Shown: positions 31,685 through 40,083 of the stretch, in pieces
How positions within the stretch are numbered: the stretch's first letter is position 1
Layout: every line of letters begins with the position of its first letter
NCBI RefSeq assembly: GCF_039539005.1
Contig: NZ_BAABCP010000001.1
Coordinates: forward strand, 682,001 to 746,000
Length of the DNA: 64,000 nucleotides
Reading direction: 5' to 3'
Source of the DNA: Microbacterium soli
Lineage (GTDB): Bacteria > Actinomycetota > Actinomycetes > Actinomycetales > Microbacteriaceae
Made by a program: the position numbers and the translations under genes
The notes under the pieces: generated by a model
Databases searched by the model: none
Told to the model about the DNA's origin: nothing
The model's input: the letters and a program-made list of their open reading frames with translations, nothing else

Positions 31685-32335
31685 ATGACAATCGAGAACA
31701 CCGAACTCTCCCGCCGTTCGCTCGTCAAGGGCGCCGCCTGGTCGCTGCCCGTCATCGCGGTCGCCGCAGCGACGCCGATGGCCGCGGCGTCTCTCACCAA
31801 CGCGACCGTCAGCTTCGACGGCACTACGACGAACCTCGCCGAGATCTCCCTGCTCGACGGCAGTGACGTGCTGATCGCAGATGTGCTGCCCACCTTCCCG
31901 AACAACGTCGTGATCGAGAACGGCCCCGGCACCCTCGAGGGGCCGCTGACCGGACTCGTGACGATCACCTGGGCGTCGGGTTTGCCCGCGAGCGTCCTGA
32001 GCAGCGGGGTCGCGCGCGGGTTCGGTGTCATGGACATCCCGGGCGCGACGCTCGGAGCACGCACGATCACCGAGAAAACGATCGTTGACCTCGGCCTCAT
32101 CAAAGTGGGCGTCAATGAGACCTCGCAGACGTTCACCATCGACGACCCGAGCATCGCGGGCAACGCCCAGAAGGTGCTCGGTCAGATCGTCTACGGTGCG
32201 ACCTCGAACTCCGGAGTGACGATCAATGTCTTCATGACCTTCACCGTCACCGTCACGATCTTCTCGAACGGCACTGTCGTCGACTCCCCGGCGAGCGCGA
32301 CGATCACGATTCCGCTGGGTGCCGGCCTCCTCTGA
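31685..32335 (+). CDS. Tat-exported surface protein of unknown function
   Basis: 216 residues. It has a twin-arginine signal (LSRRSLVKG, R10-R11) and hydrophobic segment (SLPVIAVAAATPMAAAS) with an AxA-type site. The mature part has no cysteine and is rich in Thr, Val, Ile and Asn with alternating hydrophobic residues, suggesting a beta-sandwich. No family is recognised. The start has CAGGAG five bases upstream. Its signal is closely related to that of 20235-20795. It is followed by a strong hairpin and then by ugd; the secreted protein may bind or organise the polymer, but this is inference. Confidence 0.72.
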   Translation: MTIENTELSRRSLVKGAAWSLPVIAVAAATPMAAASLTNATVSFDGTTTNLAEISLLDGSDVLIADVLPTFPNNVVIENGPGTLEGPLTGLVTITWASGLPASVLSSGVARGFGVMDIPGATLGARTITEKTIVDLGLIKVGVNETSQTFTIDDPSIAGNAQKVLGQIVYGATSNSGVTINVFMTFTVTVTIFSNGTVVDSPASATITIPLGAGLL

Positions 32336-32350
32336 GCGCCTGACTCACCA

Positions 32351-32385
32351 CGAAGGGCGTGTCCTCCCGGAGGGCACGCCCTTCG
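32351..32385 (+). terminator. Terminator-like hairpin after the Tat-exported protein gene
   Basis: An 11-bp perfect stem, CGAAGGGCGTG (32351-32361) with CACGCCCTTCG (32375-32385). The 13-base loop itself can form a 4-bp stem (CCTC/GAGG). It starts 15 bp after the stop codon. The following T content is low, so it is a terminator or RNA end-stabiliser. Confidence 0.65.
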
Positions 32386-32456
32386 CCATTCCGCCGTGCT
32401 CCGCGCCCTCCCGTCGTGGGGGATGATGGAGTCAGTGTCTCGGGGGAGGAACCCTT

Positions 32457-33764
32457 ATGCGTGTGTCCGTCATCGGCTGCGGGTATCTCGGTGCGGTCCA
32501 CGCCGCGGCGATGGCGTCCATCGGCCACGACGTCGTCGGCATCGACGTCGACCCGCACCGGATCGCCCTGCTCGCCGCAGGCGAGCCGCCGTTCTTCGAG
32601 CCCGGTCTGGCCGAGATCCTCACCGAGGGCATCGCCTCCGGTCGCCTCGCGTTCACGACCGATGTCTCCGCGGCATCCGGCGCGGCCGTGCACTTCATCG
32701 GTGTCGGCACGCCGCAGCAGGCGGACGGCCACGCCGCCGACCTGACCGATGTGCACGCGGCGATCGACTCGCTCATCCCGCACCTGTCTCCGGGTGACCT
32801 CGTCGCCGGCAAGTCGACGGTGCCGGTCGGCACCGCGGCATCCCTCGCGGAGCGCATCGCGCCGACGGGCGCGACCCTGGCGTGGAATCCCGAGTTCCTG
32901 CGGGAGGGCTGGGCCGTGCAGGACACCATCGACCCCGACCGTCTCGTCGCCGGGGTCCCGGCCGGCGCCGCCGGTGAGCGCGCCGCCGACATCCTGCGCG
33001 AGGTGTACGCCCCGGCGGTGGCCAAGGGCACCCCGTTCATCGTCACCGACTACGCGACCGCCGAACTCGTGAAGGTGTCCGCCAACGCGTTCCTGGCGAC
33101 CAAGATCTCCTTCATCAATGCGATGGCCGAGATCGCGGAGGCGACCGGAGCCGACGTCACGCAGCTCGCCGACGCGATCGGCCACGACGCCAGGATCGGG
33201 CGCAGGTTCCTCGGTGCGGGCATCGGCTTCGGCGGCGGATGCCTGCCCAAGGACATCCGTGCGTTCGCGGCCCGCGCGGAGGAGCTCGGCAAGGGCGAGT
33301 CGGTGAACTTCCTGCGCGAGGTCGACGCGATCAACCTGCGGCGGCGCGACCGTGCCGTGCAGCTGGTCGTGGACGCCCTCGGCGGCGTGTACGGCAGGAA
33401 GGTGACCGTGCTGGGGGCGGCCTTCAAGCCGCACAGCGACGACATCCGCGACTCCCCCGCCCTCGACGTCGCCGTGCGCCTGCGGGGCCTCGGCGCGGAC
33501 GTGGTGGTCACCGACCCACAGGCGATCGAGAACGCCCGCCGTGCGCATCCGCAGTTGACGTACGAGGCCGACCGCGACGAGGCGATCCGGGATGCGGACG
33601 CCCTGGTGCTGGTCACGGAGTGGGACGAGTACCGCCGACAGCTCACCCCCGAGCACGCCTCCGCGCTCACGCACGGCCGGGTGGTGGTCGACGGCCGCAA
33701 CGGCCTGGACGCCGCCGCCTGGCGCGCGGCGGGCTGGTCGTACTACGGAATGGGGCGCCCGTAG
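32457..33764 (+). CDS. ugd: UDP-glucose 6-dehydrogenase
   Basis: 435 residues. It oxidises UDP-glucose to UDP-glucuronate with two NAD+, giving an acidic donor for the polymer. The NAD motif is VIGCGYLGAVHA (5-16), the catalytic cysteine is C262 in GFGGGCLPKD, and the central helix and C-terminal domain (VTVLGAAFKPHSDDIRDSPA) are standard. The length is normal. The ATG follows the ribosome binding site GGGGGAGG. It is first in a plus-strand operon of seven genes reaching 40083; its stop overlaps the next start (TAGTG). Confidence 0.94.
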   Translation: MRVSVIGCGYLGAVHAAAMASIGHDVVGIDVDPHRIALLAAGEPPFFEPGLAEILTEGIASGRLAFTTDVSAASGAAVHFIGVGTPQQADGHAADLTDVHAAIDSLIPHLSPGDLVAGKSTVPVGTAASLAERIAPTGATLAWNPEFLREGWAVQDTIDPDRLVAGVPAGAAGERAADILREVYAPAVAKGTPFIVTDYATAELVKVSANAFLATKISFINAMAEIAEATGADVTQLADAIGHDARIGRRFLGAGIGFGGGCLPKDIRAFAARAEELGKGESVNFLREVDAINLRRRDRAVQLVVDALGGVYGRKVTVLGAAFKPHSDDIRDSPALDVAVRLRGLGADVVVTDPQAIENARRAHPQLTYEADRDEAIRDADALVLVTEWDEYRRQLTPEHASALTHGRVVVDGRNGLDAAAWRAAGWSYYGMGRP

Positions 33765-34864
33765 TGACGGGCCTGCTCGTCCACGAATGGATCGAGTCCT
33801 CGGGCGGTGCGGAGAATGTGCTCGAGGCGATGGCCAGGGTGTTCCCGGATGCCGACATCCAGTGCCTGTGGAACGATGCACCCCACCGTTTCGCGCAGCG
33901 CCGCGTGCGCGAGACGTGGCTCGCGCGCACCCCGTTGCGCCGCCACAAGGCGCTGGCACTGCCGTTCACGGTCGGCGCGTGGCGACGGCTGTCGGTGCCG
34001 TGCGACTACGACTGGATGCTCGTGAGCTCCCACCTGTTCGCCCACCACGCGACGCTCGCCGGCCGCGACGTGCCCAAGTACGTGTACGCGCACACGCCGG
34101 CGCGCTACATCTGGAACCCCGAACTCGATGAGCGCGGGAACAGCGTCGCCGTGAAGGCCGTCGCGCCGATGTTCCGGCGGATCGACCGCCGCCGCGCGCA
34201 GGAGGCCACCGCGATCGCCGCCAACAGCGCGTTCGTGCGCGACAGGATCGCTCAGGCGTGGGAGCGCGATGCCGTCGTGATCCACCCCCCGGTGGTCGTC
34301 GAGCGCATCCTGTCGCAGAACGACTGGCGCACCCAGGTGACGGATGCCGAGGCGCTCCGGCTGCTCGAGCGGCTGCCGTCGCCGTTCATCCTGGGGGCGT
34401 CGCGATTCATCCCCTACAAGCGCCTGGACCGGGTGATCGAGGCCGGGGAGCGGGCCGACCTGCCCGTCGTGATCGCCGGCCGCGGGCCCGAGGAGGAGCA
34501 TCTTCGTGCGGTCGCCGAGTCCGCTCGGGTTCCGGTGCACGTGGTCGCCTCCCCCTCGGATGCCCTGCTGTACGCGCTCATGCAGCAGGCCGCCGTGTTC
34601 GTCTTCCCACCCGTGGAGGACTTCGGCATCATCCCCGTGGAGGCGCAGGCGACCGGCACCCCCGTCGTGACCGGGCCTGTGGGCGGACAGGTGGAGACGT
34701 TCGTCGACGGAGTCAGCGGGATCGCCGCGGCATCGACAGATGCCGCCGATCTGGCGGATGCCGTGCAGCGGGCCGTCGCACTGCCGGCGTTCGACGCCCG
34801 GAAGCTCGTATCTCCGTACGCTGAAACCGCATTCACCAAACGGATCAAGGATTTCATCCGATGA
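33764..34864 (+). CDS. Glycosyltransferase family 4
   Basis: 366 residues. Motifs include LLVHEWIESSGGAENVLEAM at the N-terminus, KYVYAHTPARYIW, ILGASRFIPYKRLDRVIEA and VEDFGIIPVEAQATGTPVVTG with an intact EX7E. The set HTPxRY and YKRxDxxI matches the WbaZ/mannosyltransferase-like GT4 group. It starts at a GTG overlapping the ugd stop. It ends with an ATGA overlap to the next gene. From here the reading of the operon passes into DNA that looks less GC-rich. Confidence 0.9.
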   Translation: MTGLLVHEWIESSGGAENVLEAMARVFPDADIQCLWNDAPHRFAQRRVRETWLARTPLRRHKALALPFTVGAWRRLSVPCDYDWMLVSSHLFAHHATLAGRDVPKYVYAHTPARYIWNPELDERGNSVAVKAVAPMFRRIDRRRAQEATAIAANSAFVRDRIAQAWERDAVVIHPPVVVERILSQNDWRTQVTDAEALRLLERLPSPFILGASRFIPYKRLDRVIEAGERADLPVVIAGRGPEEEHLRAVAESARVPVHVVASPSDALLYALMQQAAVFVFPPVEDFGIIPVEAQATGTPVVTGPVGGQVETFVDGVSGIAAASTDAADLADAVQRAVALPAFDARKLVSPYAETAFTKRIKDFIR

Positions 34865-35910
34865 TGAAGAGCAACCGCAGGCCTCCCGCAACTGTCGTCT
34901 TCTACGATTCGAAGACCGGACGAGGCGGTGGACAGGCTGTCCTCGAAAGTCTGCTTATGCGGATGTCCGACGATGACGATGTGCGCCTTGTGATGCCGTC
35001 TCAGGGGCTGACTGCCGTATCTATTCCGCCTCACGTACGCACGTACACGAAGTTCGTCGAACTTGAGAATGACACAATCCCCGGCTCAGACATGCTTCTG
35101 ATCTGCAACACCAACGCGGGTATGCCCGCGCTACTCCGCTTCGCACGGACACTGCGGGCAAAGTCGAACTCAGTCAGAACGTTCGCGATCGTGCACAATT
35201 ATCCGATGACACTCGCCAAGAGTGCTGCGACCCGCCATTTCCTCAAGCAGTTCGACGATGCGGTAGTCGTAGAGCCCGGACTCCTCTCTCTGCACGGTGA
35301 CGCACATTCGCCCGGTTGGCTCAGTTTGGACGAGCCGTTGACCCGGTCTGTCGACTACATCGATCGGCCCATCCGCCGCACCGGAAGAGTGAAGTCATAC
35401 GGCAGGCCCGACCCGGAGAAAGGACTGGACCTGCTGCCGAAGATCTATTCTGCCCTCACTGCTCGAGGGTATACATGTGAGGTGGCGCTCGGTGGGTCCC
35501 TCGGCAGCAACAGGCGATATGCCGATCAACTGAGAAGCTCTCTCGCGCCCTGGCTCGTCGACGGTCAGCGAAACTCAGACTGGATCGATCCTGGAGACGT
35601 CTTCGTCATTGCATCACGCGCAGAAGCCGCCTGCCTTTTGGCGCAGGAGGTTCTGTCTCGAGGGGCGTTCGGTGTCGTCAGTCGCGTCGGCCTCATGCCC
35701 TATCTCTCGCCTGACGGCACCTCGATGCGTGGATTCGCGCCTGGGAAGACAGCGAGCGCGATCAGCGCCGCGCTCGACGCCCTGACGATGCCCGAGGAGC
35801 AGTTCTCTGCCGAGTGTCTGGCAGGAGTCGCATTGATCGAGCACCGCGCCGGCCTATGGCATGACAACGTCGTGAACTTGATCCGCCAGCGCAGACAGGT
35901 GTCTGCATGA
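34861..35910 (+). CDS. Divergent glycosyltransferase family 4-like protein
   Basis: 349 residues. It has a GT-B layout: an N-terminal GRGGGQAVLESLL loop, IVHNYPM, then RVKSYGRPDPEKGLDLLPKIY and RAEAACLLAQEVLSRGAFGVV, where an EX7E spacing is kept. The motifs are weak, so it is a distant family member; donor and acceptor are unknown. ATGA overlaps join it to both neighbours. Its codons end in A or T more often than those of ugd upstream, consistent with recent acquisition of this part of the operon. Confidence 0.7.
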   Translation: MMKSNRRPPATVVFYDSKTGRGGGQAVLESLLMRMSDDDDVRLVMPSQGLTAVSIPPHVRTYTKFVELENDTIPGSDMLLICNTNAGMPALLRFARTLRAKSNSVRTFAIVHNYPMTLAKSAATRHFLKQFDDAVVVEPGLLSLHGDAHSPGWLSLDEPLTRSVDYIDRPIRRTGRVKSYGRPDPEKGLDLLPKIYSALTARGYTCEVALGGSLGSNRRYADQLRSSLAPWLVDGQRNSDWIDPGDVFVIASRAEAACLLAQEVLSRGAFGVVSRVGLMPYLSPDGTSMRGFAPGKTASAISAALDALTMPEEQFSAECLAGVALIEHRAGLWHDNVVNLIRQRRQVSA

Positions 35911-37112
35911 GACCCAGGCCATTGCGCACGGCGCATATTGCGGACATCAGCAGCGCTGATCCGTCTGGCGGCGGAGCTGAGATCATGTTCGATATCACCC
36001 AGCGAGCGGCTTGCCAACTCGGCTACAGCGTGGCCGCGCTGACCGCGGAGCCGCGGAGAAATCCGCTTTCGTACGTGTATTCACTGCGCAATCGTCGGCG
36101 TGCGAAAAGATTTCTGCAAGAAACGCGTCCCGATGTGGTCCACGTGCAGAACTACTATCATTTTCATTCCCCAAGCATCCTTTCGGCGATCCGCACCTAC
36201 AAACGCAGTCATCCAGAAGTCCGCGTAGTCTTCACCGCACACGACTATCATCTGATCTGCCCTAACAGCGGCTTCCAGCACTTCACACGTACCGGCGCTG
36301 TTCATTACGACGTCGACAAGCCGCGAATTCGCTTGTGGCACAACTTCGATGCCCGCTCCCGCGCGTACTCGCTGTTAAAGCTTCTGCAGCACATGGTCGC
36401 CTACCGGCTGCTGAAGCTGCAGAATGTTTTTGATGTGATCATCTCTCCCAGCGAGCTCGTGGCCCGCGCCTTCCGCGCCGCCGGCATCACCGCTGATATC
36501 AAGGTGATTCGGAATCCCGTGGACGTGCCAGGTCCATCGCCCGTCGCCGGCTCTGGGTTAGTCTTCCTCAACCGGCTCAAGCCCGAGAAGGGTCTGATCC
36601 CGTTCATCACCGCGCTCGAGAAGGAGCACGTGGAGTGCACGATAGACGTGTATGGAGATGGCCCCGAGAAGGACTCACTGATCAATCTCGCCAATTCGTG
36701 TACGTCAGTTCGCGTGACGGTGCATGGTCATATTCCGCACGCCGAAGTACCGTACGCGTTAGCCCGCCACCAGGCACTGGTGTATCCATCTACCTGGATC
36801 GAGAACGCACCGATGGCAGTGATCGAAGCGGCTTCACTCGGCCTTTCCCTCGTGGTACCGCACTGGGGCGGTGTGTTGGAGATGGCTGAGCTCGCCGAAT
36901 ACCAACATGCATTCGACCCGGCCTCCTCCCGCAGCATCGCCCAGAGCGTTGCAGCAGCACTGAACGATCCTCACCCCAATCGGCTGAGAGATCCTCGCCC
37001 TTTCGAACTGCAGACTTACGTGAACGCAATCCAGCGCACGTACGATCCTGACGCGCGTCACTCTGTCCCGATGACTGGCGCGCCCGGTGTGGACGGATCA
37101 ACTGCTTCATGA
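35907..37112 (+). CDS. Glycosyltransferase family 4
   Basis: 401 residues. It has SSADPSGGGAEIMFDI at the N-terminus, VVHVQNYYHFHSPSIL, VFTAHDYHLICPN and then LVFLNRLKPEKGLIPFI and STWIENAPMAVIEAASLGLSLV with intact EX7E. The HDYxxxCPN segment is common in GT4 enzymes of capsule clusters. It overlaps both neighbours by ATGA. Codon use is visibly less GC-biased than in the flanking housekeeping genes. Confidence 0.9.
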   Translation: MRPRPLRTAHIADISSADPSGGGAEIMFDITQRAACQLGYSVAALTAEPRRNPLSYVYSLRNRRRAKRFLQETRPDVVHVQNYYHFHSPSILSAIRTYKRSHPEVRVVFTAHDYHLICPNSGFQHFTRTGAVHYDVDKPRIRLWHNFDARSRAYSLLKLLQHMVAYRLLKLQNVFDVIISPSELVARAFRAAGITADIKVIRNPVDVPGPSPVAGSGLVFLNRLKPEKGLIPFITALEKEHVECTIDVYGDGPEKDSLINLANSCTSVRVTVHGHIPHAEVPYALARHQALVYPSTWIENAPMAVIEAASLGLSLVVPHWGGVLEMAELAEYQHAFDPASSRSIAQSVAAALNDPHPNRLRDPRPFELQTYVNAIQRTYDPDARHSVPMTGAPGVDGSTAS

Positions 37113-37348
37113 GAACACGCGCCAGACCGATGCATGCGTCCCGCGAGGGCCGACTCGCATACTCGCCTCTACTCGGCGGCATCCACGCGATCGCCGCAGA
37201 CATCGTCGGCCACATGCGTGTCCTCCCCGACGTCGGAGAGGTGAGCCACCTCGACAATGGCTTCGCGCCCTCCAAGTTTCGATACACGATGACCGCGGCT
37301 GTCACTCGGGCCCTCACGTCCGCAGTACAAGCGATACCGGAGCTTTAG
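37109..37348 (+). CDS. Small protein of unknown function within the operon
   Basis: 79 residues, not recognised. The ATG overlaps the stop of the preceding glycosyltransferase (ATGA), and the stop is eight bases before the next start, with the next gene's ribosome binding site (AGGAAAG) at its end; the placement is that of a real operon member. It has no membrane segment and several His, Arg and Met residues. It could instead be the remnant of a decayed larger gene, since its C-terminal part (FRYTMTAAVTRAL) looks like part of a folded domain. Confidence 0.45.
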   Translation: MRTRARPMHASREGRLAYSPLLGGIHAIAADIVGHMRVLPDVGEVSHLDNGFAPSKFRYTMTAAVTRALTSAVQAIPEL

Positions 37349-37355
37349 GAAAGAA

Positions 37356-38768
37356 ATGGGAATCGTCTCCGACGCCGCCTACGCCATCGTCGCCGTGATT
37401 GTGGCCTTCGTTGCCATTACGTTGTTGCTCAGCATCCCCATCAAGATCCTGTGGCGAACGCTCTCCATCGTGTCGTTCCTGAACCTGCCCGCAACCCTGC
37501 TGCCGATCGGCTACACCGAGAGCATCGGACTCTCCGGCATCCTGCGCAGCGCCCGCCAACTGACACCAATGCTCCGGCGAATGATCCCCTGGCTGCTCAT
37601 CGCGCTCACGATCATCAGCCTTCTCATGTATACGCGATCTTCCACTCCAAACGTCGCCGTTTTCAGCGCGATCGGACTGGCCACGCTATTCACTTCGATT
37701 GCACTTGCCTCGGGCGCAGTGCGGCAGGGCATCGACGTCGTTCGTCTCACCGTCCTGCCGATCGCACCGATCGCCATCGTTCAGGCTGTGTCCACCATCG
37801 TCTTTCGATTCTCTCCGACCCTGGAGGAAACATACCTGCGATCAGCGGTGGCATCATTCCTTCTCGGCGATGACGCACGCCTGCTCTATACGACGAGGCC
37901 GAACAACGTCACGGATCCGCTGAAGGCTGGCGGAATTCTGTTCGTGAACGGCAACCGCGCGTCGATGGTCATGGCCGTTCTCGCGCTGCTCTATCTCTCG
38001 TTGTGGATCCGGCGCCGGTCGTTCACCCTGTTCGTTCTCTTCGCCGTTTGCATTGCGGGCGAGTTGACGACCAGTTCCAAGACAGCTCTGGTCCTCTCCA
38101 TTTCCATCCCCTTCGTATTCCTGATCCTCCCCAACGCAATCCGCAGTGGACGTCGACAAGGGACTGCTGTCGCCGGAGTCCTCGCGCTCAGCGCCACGGG
38201 TGTCGGACTGTGGCTGTTGTACTCCAAGCTCCCCAGCTTCATCGCGGGTACCGACGAGGCAGCGCAAAGTCGGTCCGCCATATTCGCTGGGTGGATCACA
38301 TATTTCCGCGAGCATCCGATCGCCGGGCTCGGCTTCGGAGGCTGGGCGGAACGCTGGGCACGCGACGCTGCCAGTTACGGTTCGTCACCGCGGTACCCTC
38401 CCCACAACTTTCTGCTCCTGGAATGGGCGAACACCGGGCTCGTCGGCTGCTTCACCGTCATCGCACTGATGCTTGCCTTGGTGTGGGGGTATCTGAAGCT
38501 TGTCCGTCGAGCGGAAACATCTCGAGATGCCCGAGTCCTCAGCCTCCAACTCGGAGCGATCGTCTGGATCTTCTTACACGGCATGTACGACAACACATCG
38601 TTCTACGGCACTTCCAATACCCTGATCATTTTCGCCGCCCTCATCGCTCAGATGCTCGTACTCACTGACGAGCGGACTGGCCGCGTCGCAAGTGAAGGCA
38701 GATACGCCAGCGGCGATCTCCGCTCTGCAACGCCCGCACGACTCCGGGGAGGACGAATTGAGCGGTGA
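37356..38768 (+). CDS. O-antigen polymerase-like membrane protein (Wzy-like), copy 2
   Basis: 470 residues with about ten membrane helices. The conserved external loop reads SRSAIFAGWITYFREHPIAGLGFGGWAERW and PRYPPHNFLLLEWANTGLVG, the typical Wzy/O-antigen-ligase pattern (GxG...H.......G..G). It would polymerise repeat units outside the cell. It is followed directly by the flippase gene, completing a Wzx/Wzy pair. The C-terminal ~40 residues are polar. The start is ATG 37356 with AGGAAAG just before it. Confidence 0.83.
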   Translation: MGIVSDAAYAIVAVIVAFVAITLLLSIPIKILWRTLSIVSFLNLPATLLPIGYTESIGLSGILRSARQLTPMLRRMIPWLLIALTIISLLMYTRSSTPNVAVFSAIGLATLFTSIALASGAVRQGIDVVRLTVLPIAPIAIVQAVSTIVFRFSPTLEETYLRSAVASFLLGDDARLLYTTRPNNVTDPLKAGGILFVNGNRASMVMAVLALLYLSLWIRRRSFTLFVLFAVCIAGELTTSSKTALVLSISIPFVFLILPNAIRSGRRQGTAVAGVLALSATGVGLWLLYSKLPSFIAGTDEAAQSRSAIFAGWITYFREHPIAGLGFGGWAERWARDAASYGSSPRYPPHNFLLLEWANTGLVGCFTVIALMLALVWGYLKLVRRAETSRDARVLSLQLGAIVWIFLHGMYDNTSFYGTSNTLIIFAALIAQMLVLTDERTGRVASEGRYASGDLRSATPARLRGGRIER

Positions 38769-40083
38769 TTCTGAAGGAGCCCCCCTGCCGCCACCCCCAG
38801 GTTCAGCACGACACTTCGCGACAGCGATCTTCGGCAACATGTTCCCACCGTCCGTGTCCGTGCTCACCGCACCTATCCTCGCCCACGCACTGGGTGTCGA
38901 TGGCAGAGGGGCCGTCGCTGCCGCCACGGCTCCGCTGCTGCTGATGCTGGCTGCTGCCACCTTCGGCATCCCCGAAGCCGCCACCTACTCGATAGCGCGC
39001 ACCTCTCAAGTCGCGCGCTGGGTGATACTGCGCGGGAGTCTGTTGATGTTGATCAGCGGCGTGGCGGTCACTGCGGTCGTCCTCCTGTTGTCTCCATTGC
39101 TCTCCGCCGGTTCAGACGACATTCACCACAACCTCATCATCGCTTCCTTGGCCATCACGCCAAGCCTCATCGTCGCACTGCTGCGCGGCATCGCGATGGG
39201 TCTGCACCAGTGGCGCTTCGTGGCAGCATCACGCGGAGGTGACGCGCTCTTCCGGCTCATTCTCATCGCCGGTCTGGCACTTGCCGGTCACCTCACGATC
39301 TTCAGCGCAACGTTGGTGATCGCAATTTCACCACTCTTCGGCGGGCTGCTGCTCATCCCTGCACTGCGCCGCGTCAAGGGCCAGCTTCACCGCCGGGATC
39401 CTGCAGCCAGTTTCTCCTCGCTGACCAGTTACGGCGTACGAGTCTGGTTCGGGGCCATCTCCGGCGTGCTCTTGCTGCGACTCGACCAAGTGCTGATGAA
39501 CCCGTTGGGAGGCGCGTACGAACTCGGCCTCTACGTTGTCGCAGTGGCGATCAGTGAAGTGCCGCTGATCGTGAACAGTGCCGTCCGTGACGTCACCTTC
39601 GCCTCCGATGCGGCACGAGCAGACACCGAGCGCCTGACTATGGCGTCCCGCCTCTCGACAACGGCCACCTTCGCGATTGCTGCCGTCCTCGCAGCCACGA
39701 TCGCCTGGTGGCTGCCCGTCGTGTTCGGCCGGGACTTCGTCGGCGCCGTACCGATCGCGCTCGTCCTACTCGCCGCAGTGACCGTGGGGAACCCCGGTTC
39801 TGTCGCAGGAGCGGGGCTCAGCGCTCGGGGACGCCCTGGCCTGCGCAGCACATCCCTGCTCATCGCTGCCGTCCTGAACACTGCACTACTGGTCTCACTC
39901 GTGCCTCTCTGGGGCGCGATGGGCGCAGCGATAGCCACGTTTGTCGGCAACGTCACAGCGAGCAATCTCAACATCTACTTCCTGAACCGGAACTTCAACG
40001 TTCCATGGAAGCAGTTCTATGCGTTTCGAATCGGCGACCTAAGGGTCCTGATCCACGCGACGCGTCAGCTTCTGCGCCGATAG
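38758..40083 (+). CDS. Polysaccharide flippase (Wzx-like, MATE/MOP superfamily)
   Basis: About 441 residues with twelve or so membrane helices, from FATAIFGNMFPPSVSVLTAP to the end. It has the pattern of Wzx: paired six-helix halves and a mid-loop with RVWFGAISGVLLLRLDQVLM. It moves undecaprenyl-linked repeat units across the membrane to the polymerase. A TTG start at 38758 is proposed because GGGGAGGA stands four bases before it; GTG 38692 is an alternative with a polar extension and no such site. The last 45 bp overlap the convergent gene at 40039-41220. Confidence 0.82.
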   Translation: MSGDSEGAPLPPPPGSARHFATAIFGNMFPPSVSVLTAPILAHALGVDGRGAVAAATAPLLLMLAAATFGIPEAATYSIARTSQVARWVILRGSLLMLISGVAVTAVVLLLSPLLSAGSDDIHHNLIIASLAITPSLIVALLRGIAMGLHQWRFVAASRGGDALFRLILIAGLALAGHLTIFSATLVIAISPLFGGLLLIPALRRVKGQLHRRDPAASFSSLTSYGVRVWFGAISGVLLLRLDQVLMNPLGGAYELGLYVVAVAISEVPLIVNSAVRDVTFASDAARADTERLTMASRLSTTATFAIAAVLAATIAWWLPVVFGRDFVGAVPIALVLLAAVTVGNPGSVAGAGLSARGRPGLRSTSLLIAAVLNTALLVSLVPLWGAMGAAIATFVGNVTASNLNIYFLNRNFNVPWKQFYAFRIGDLRVLIHATRQLLRR

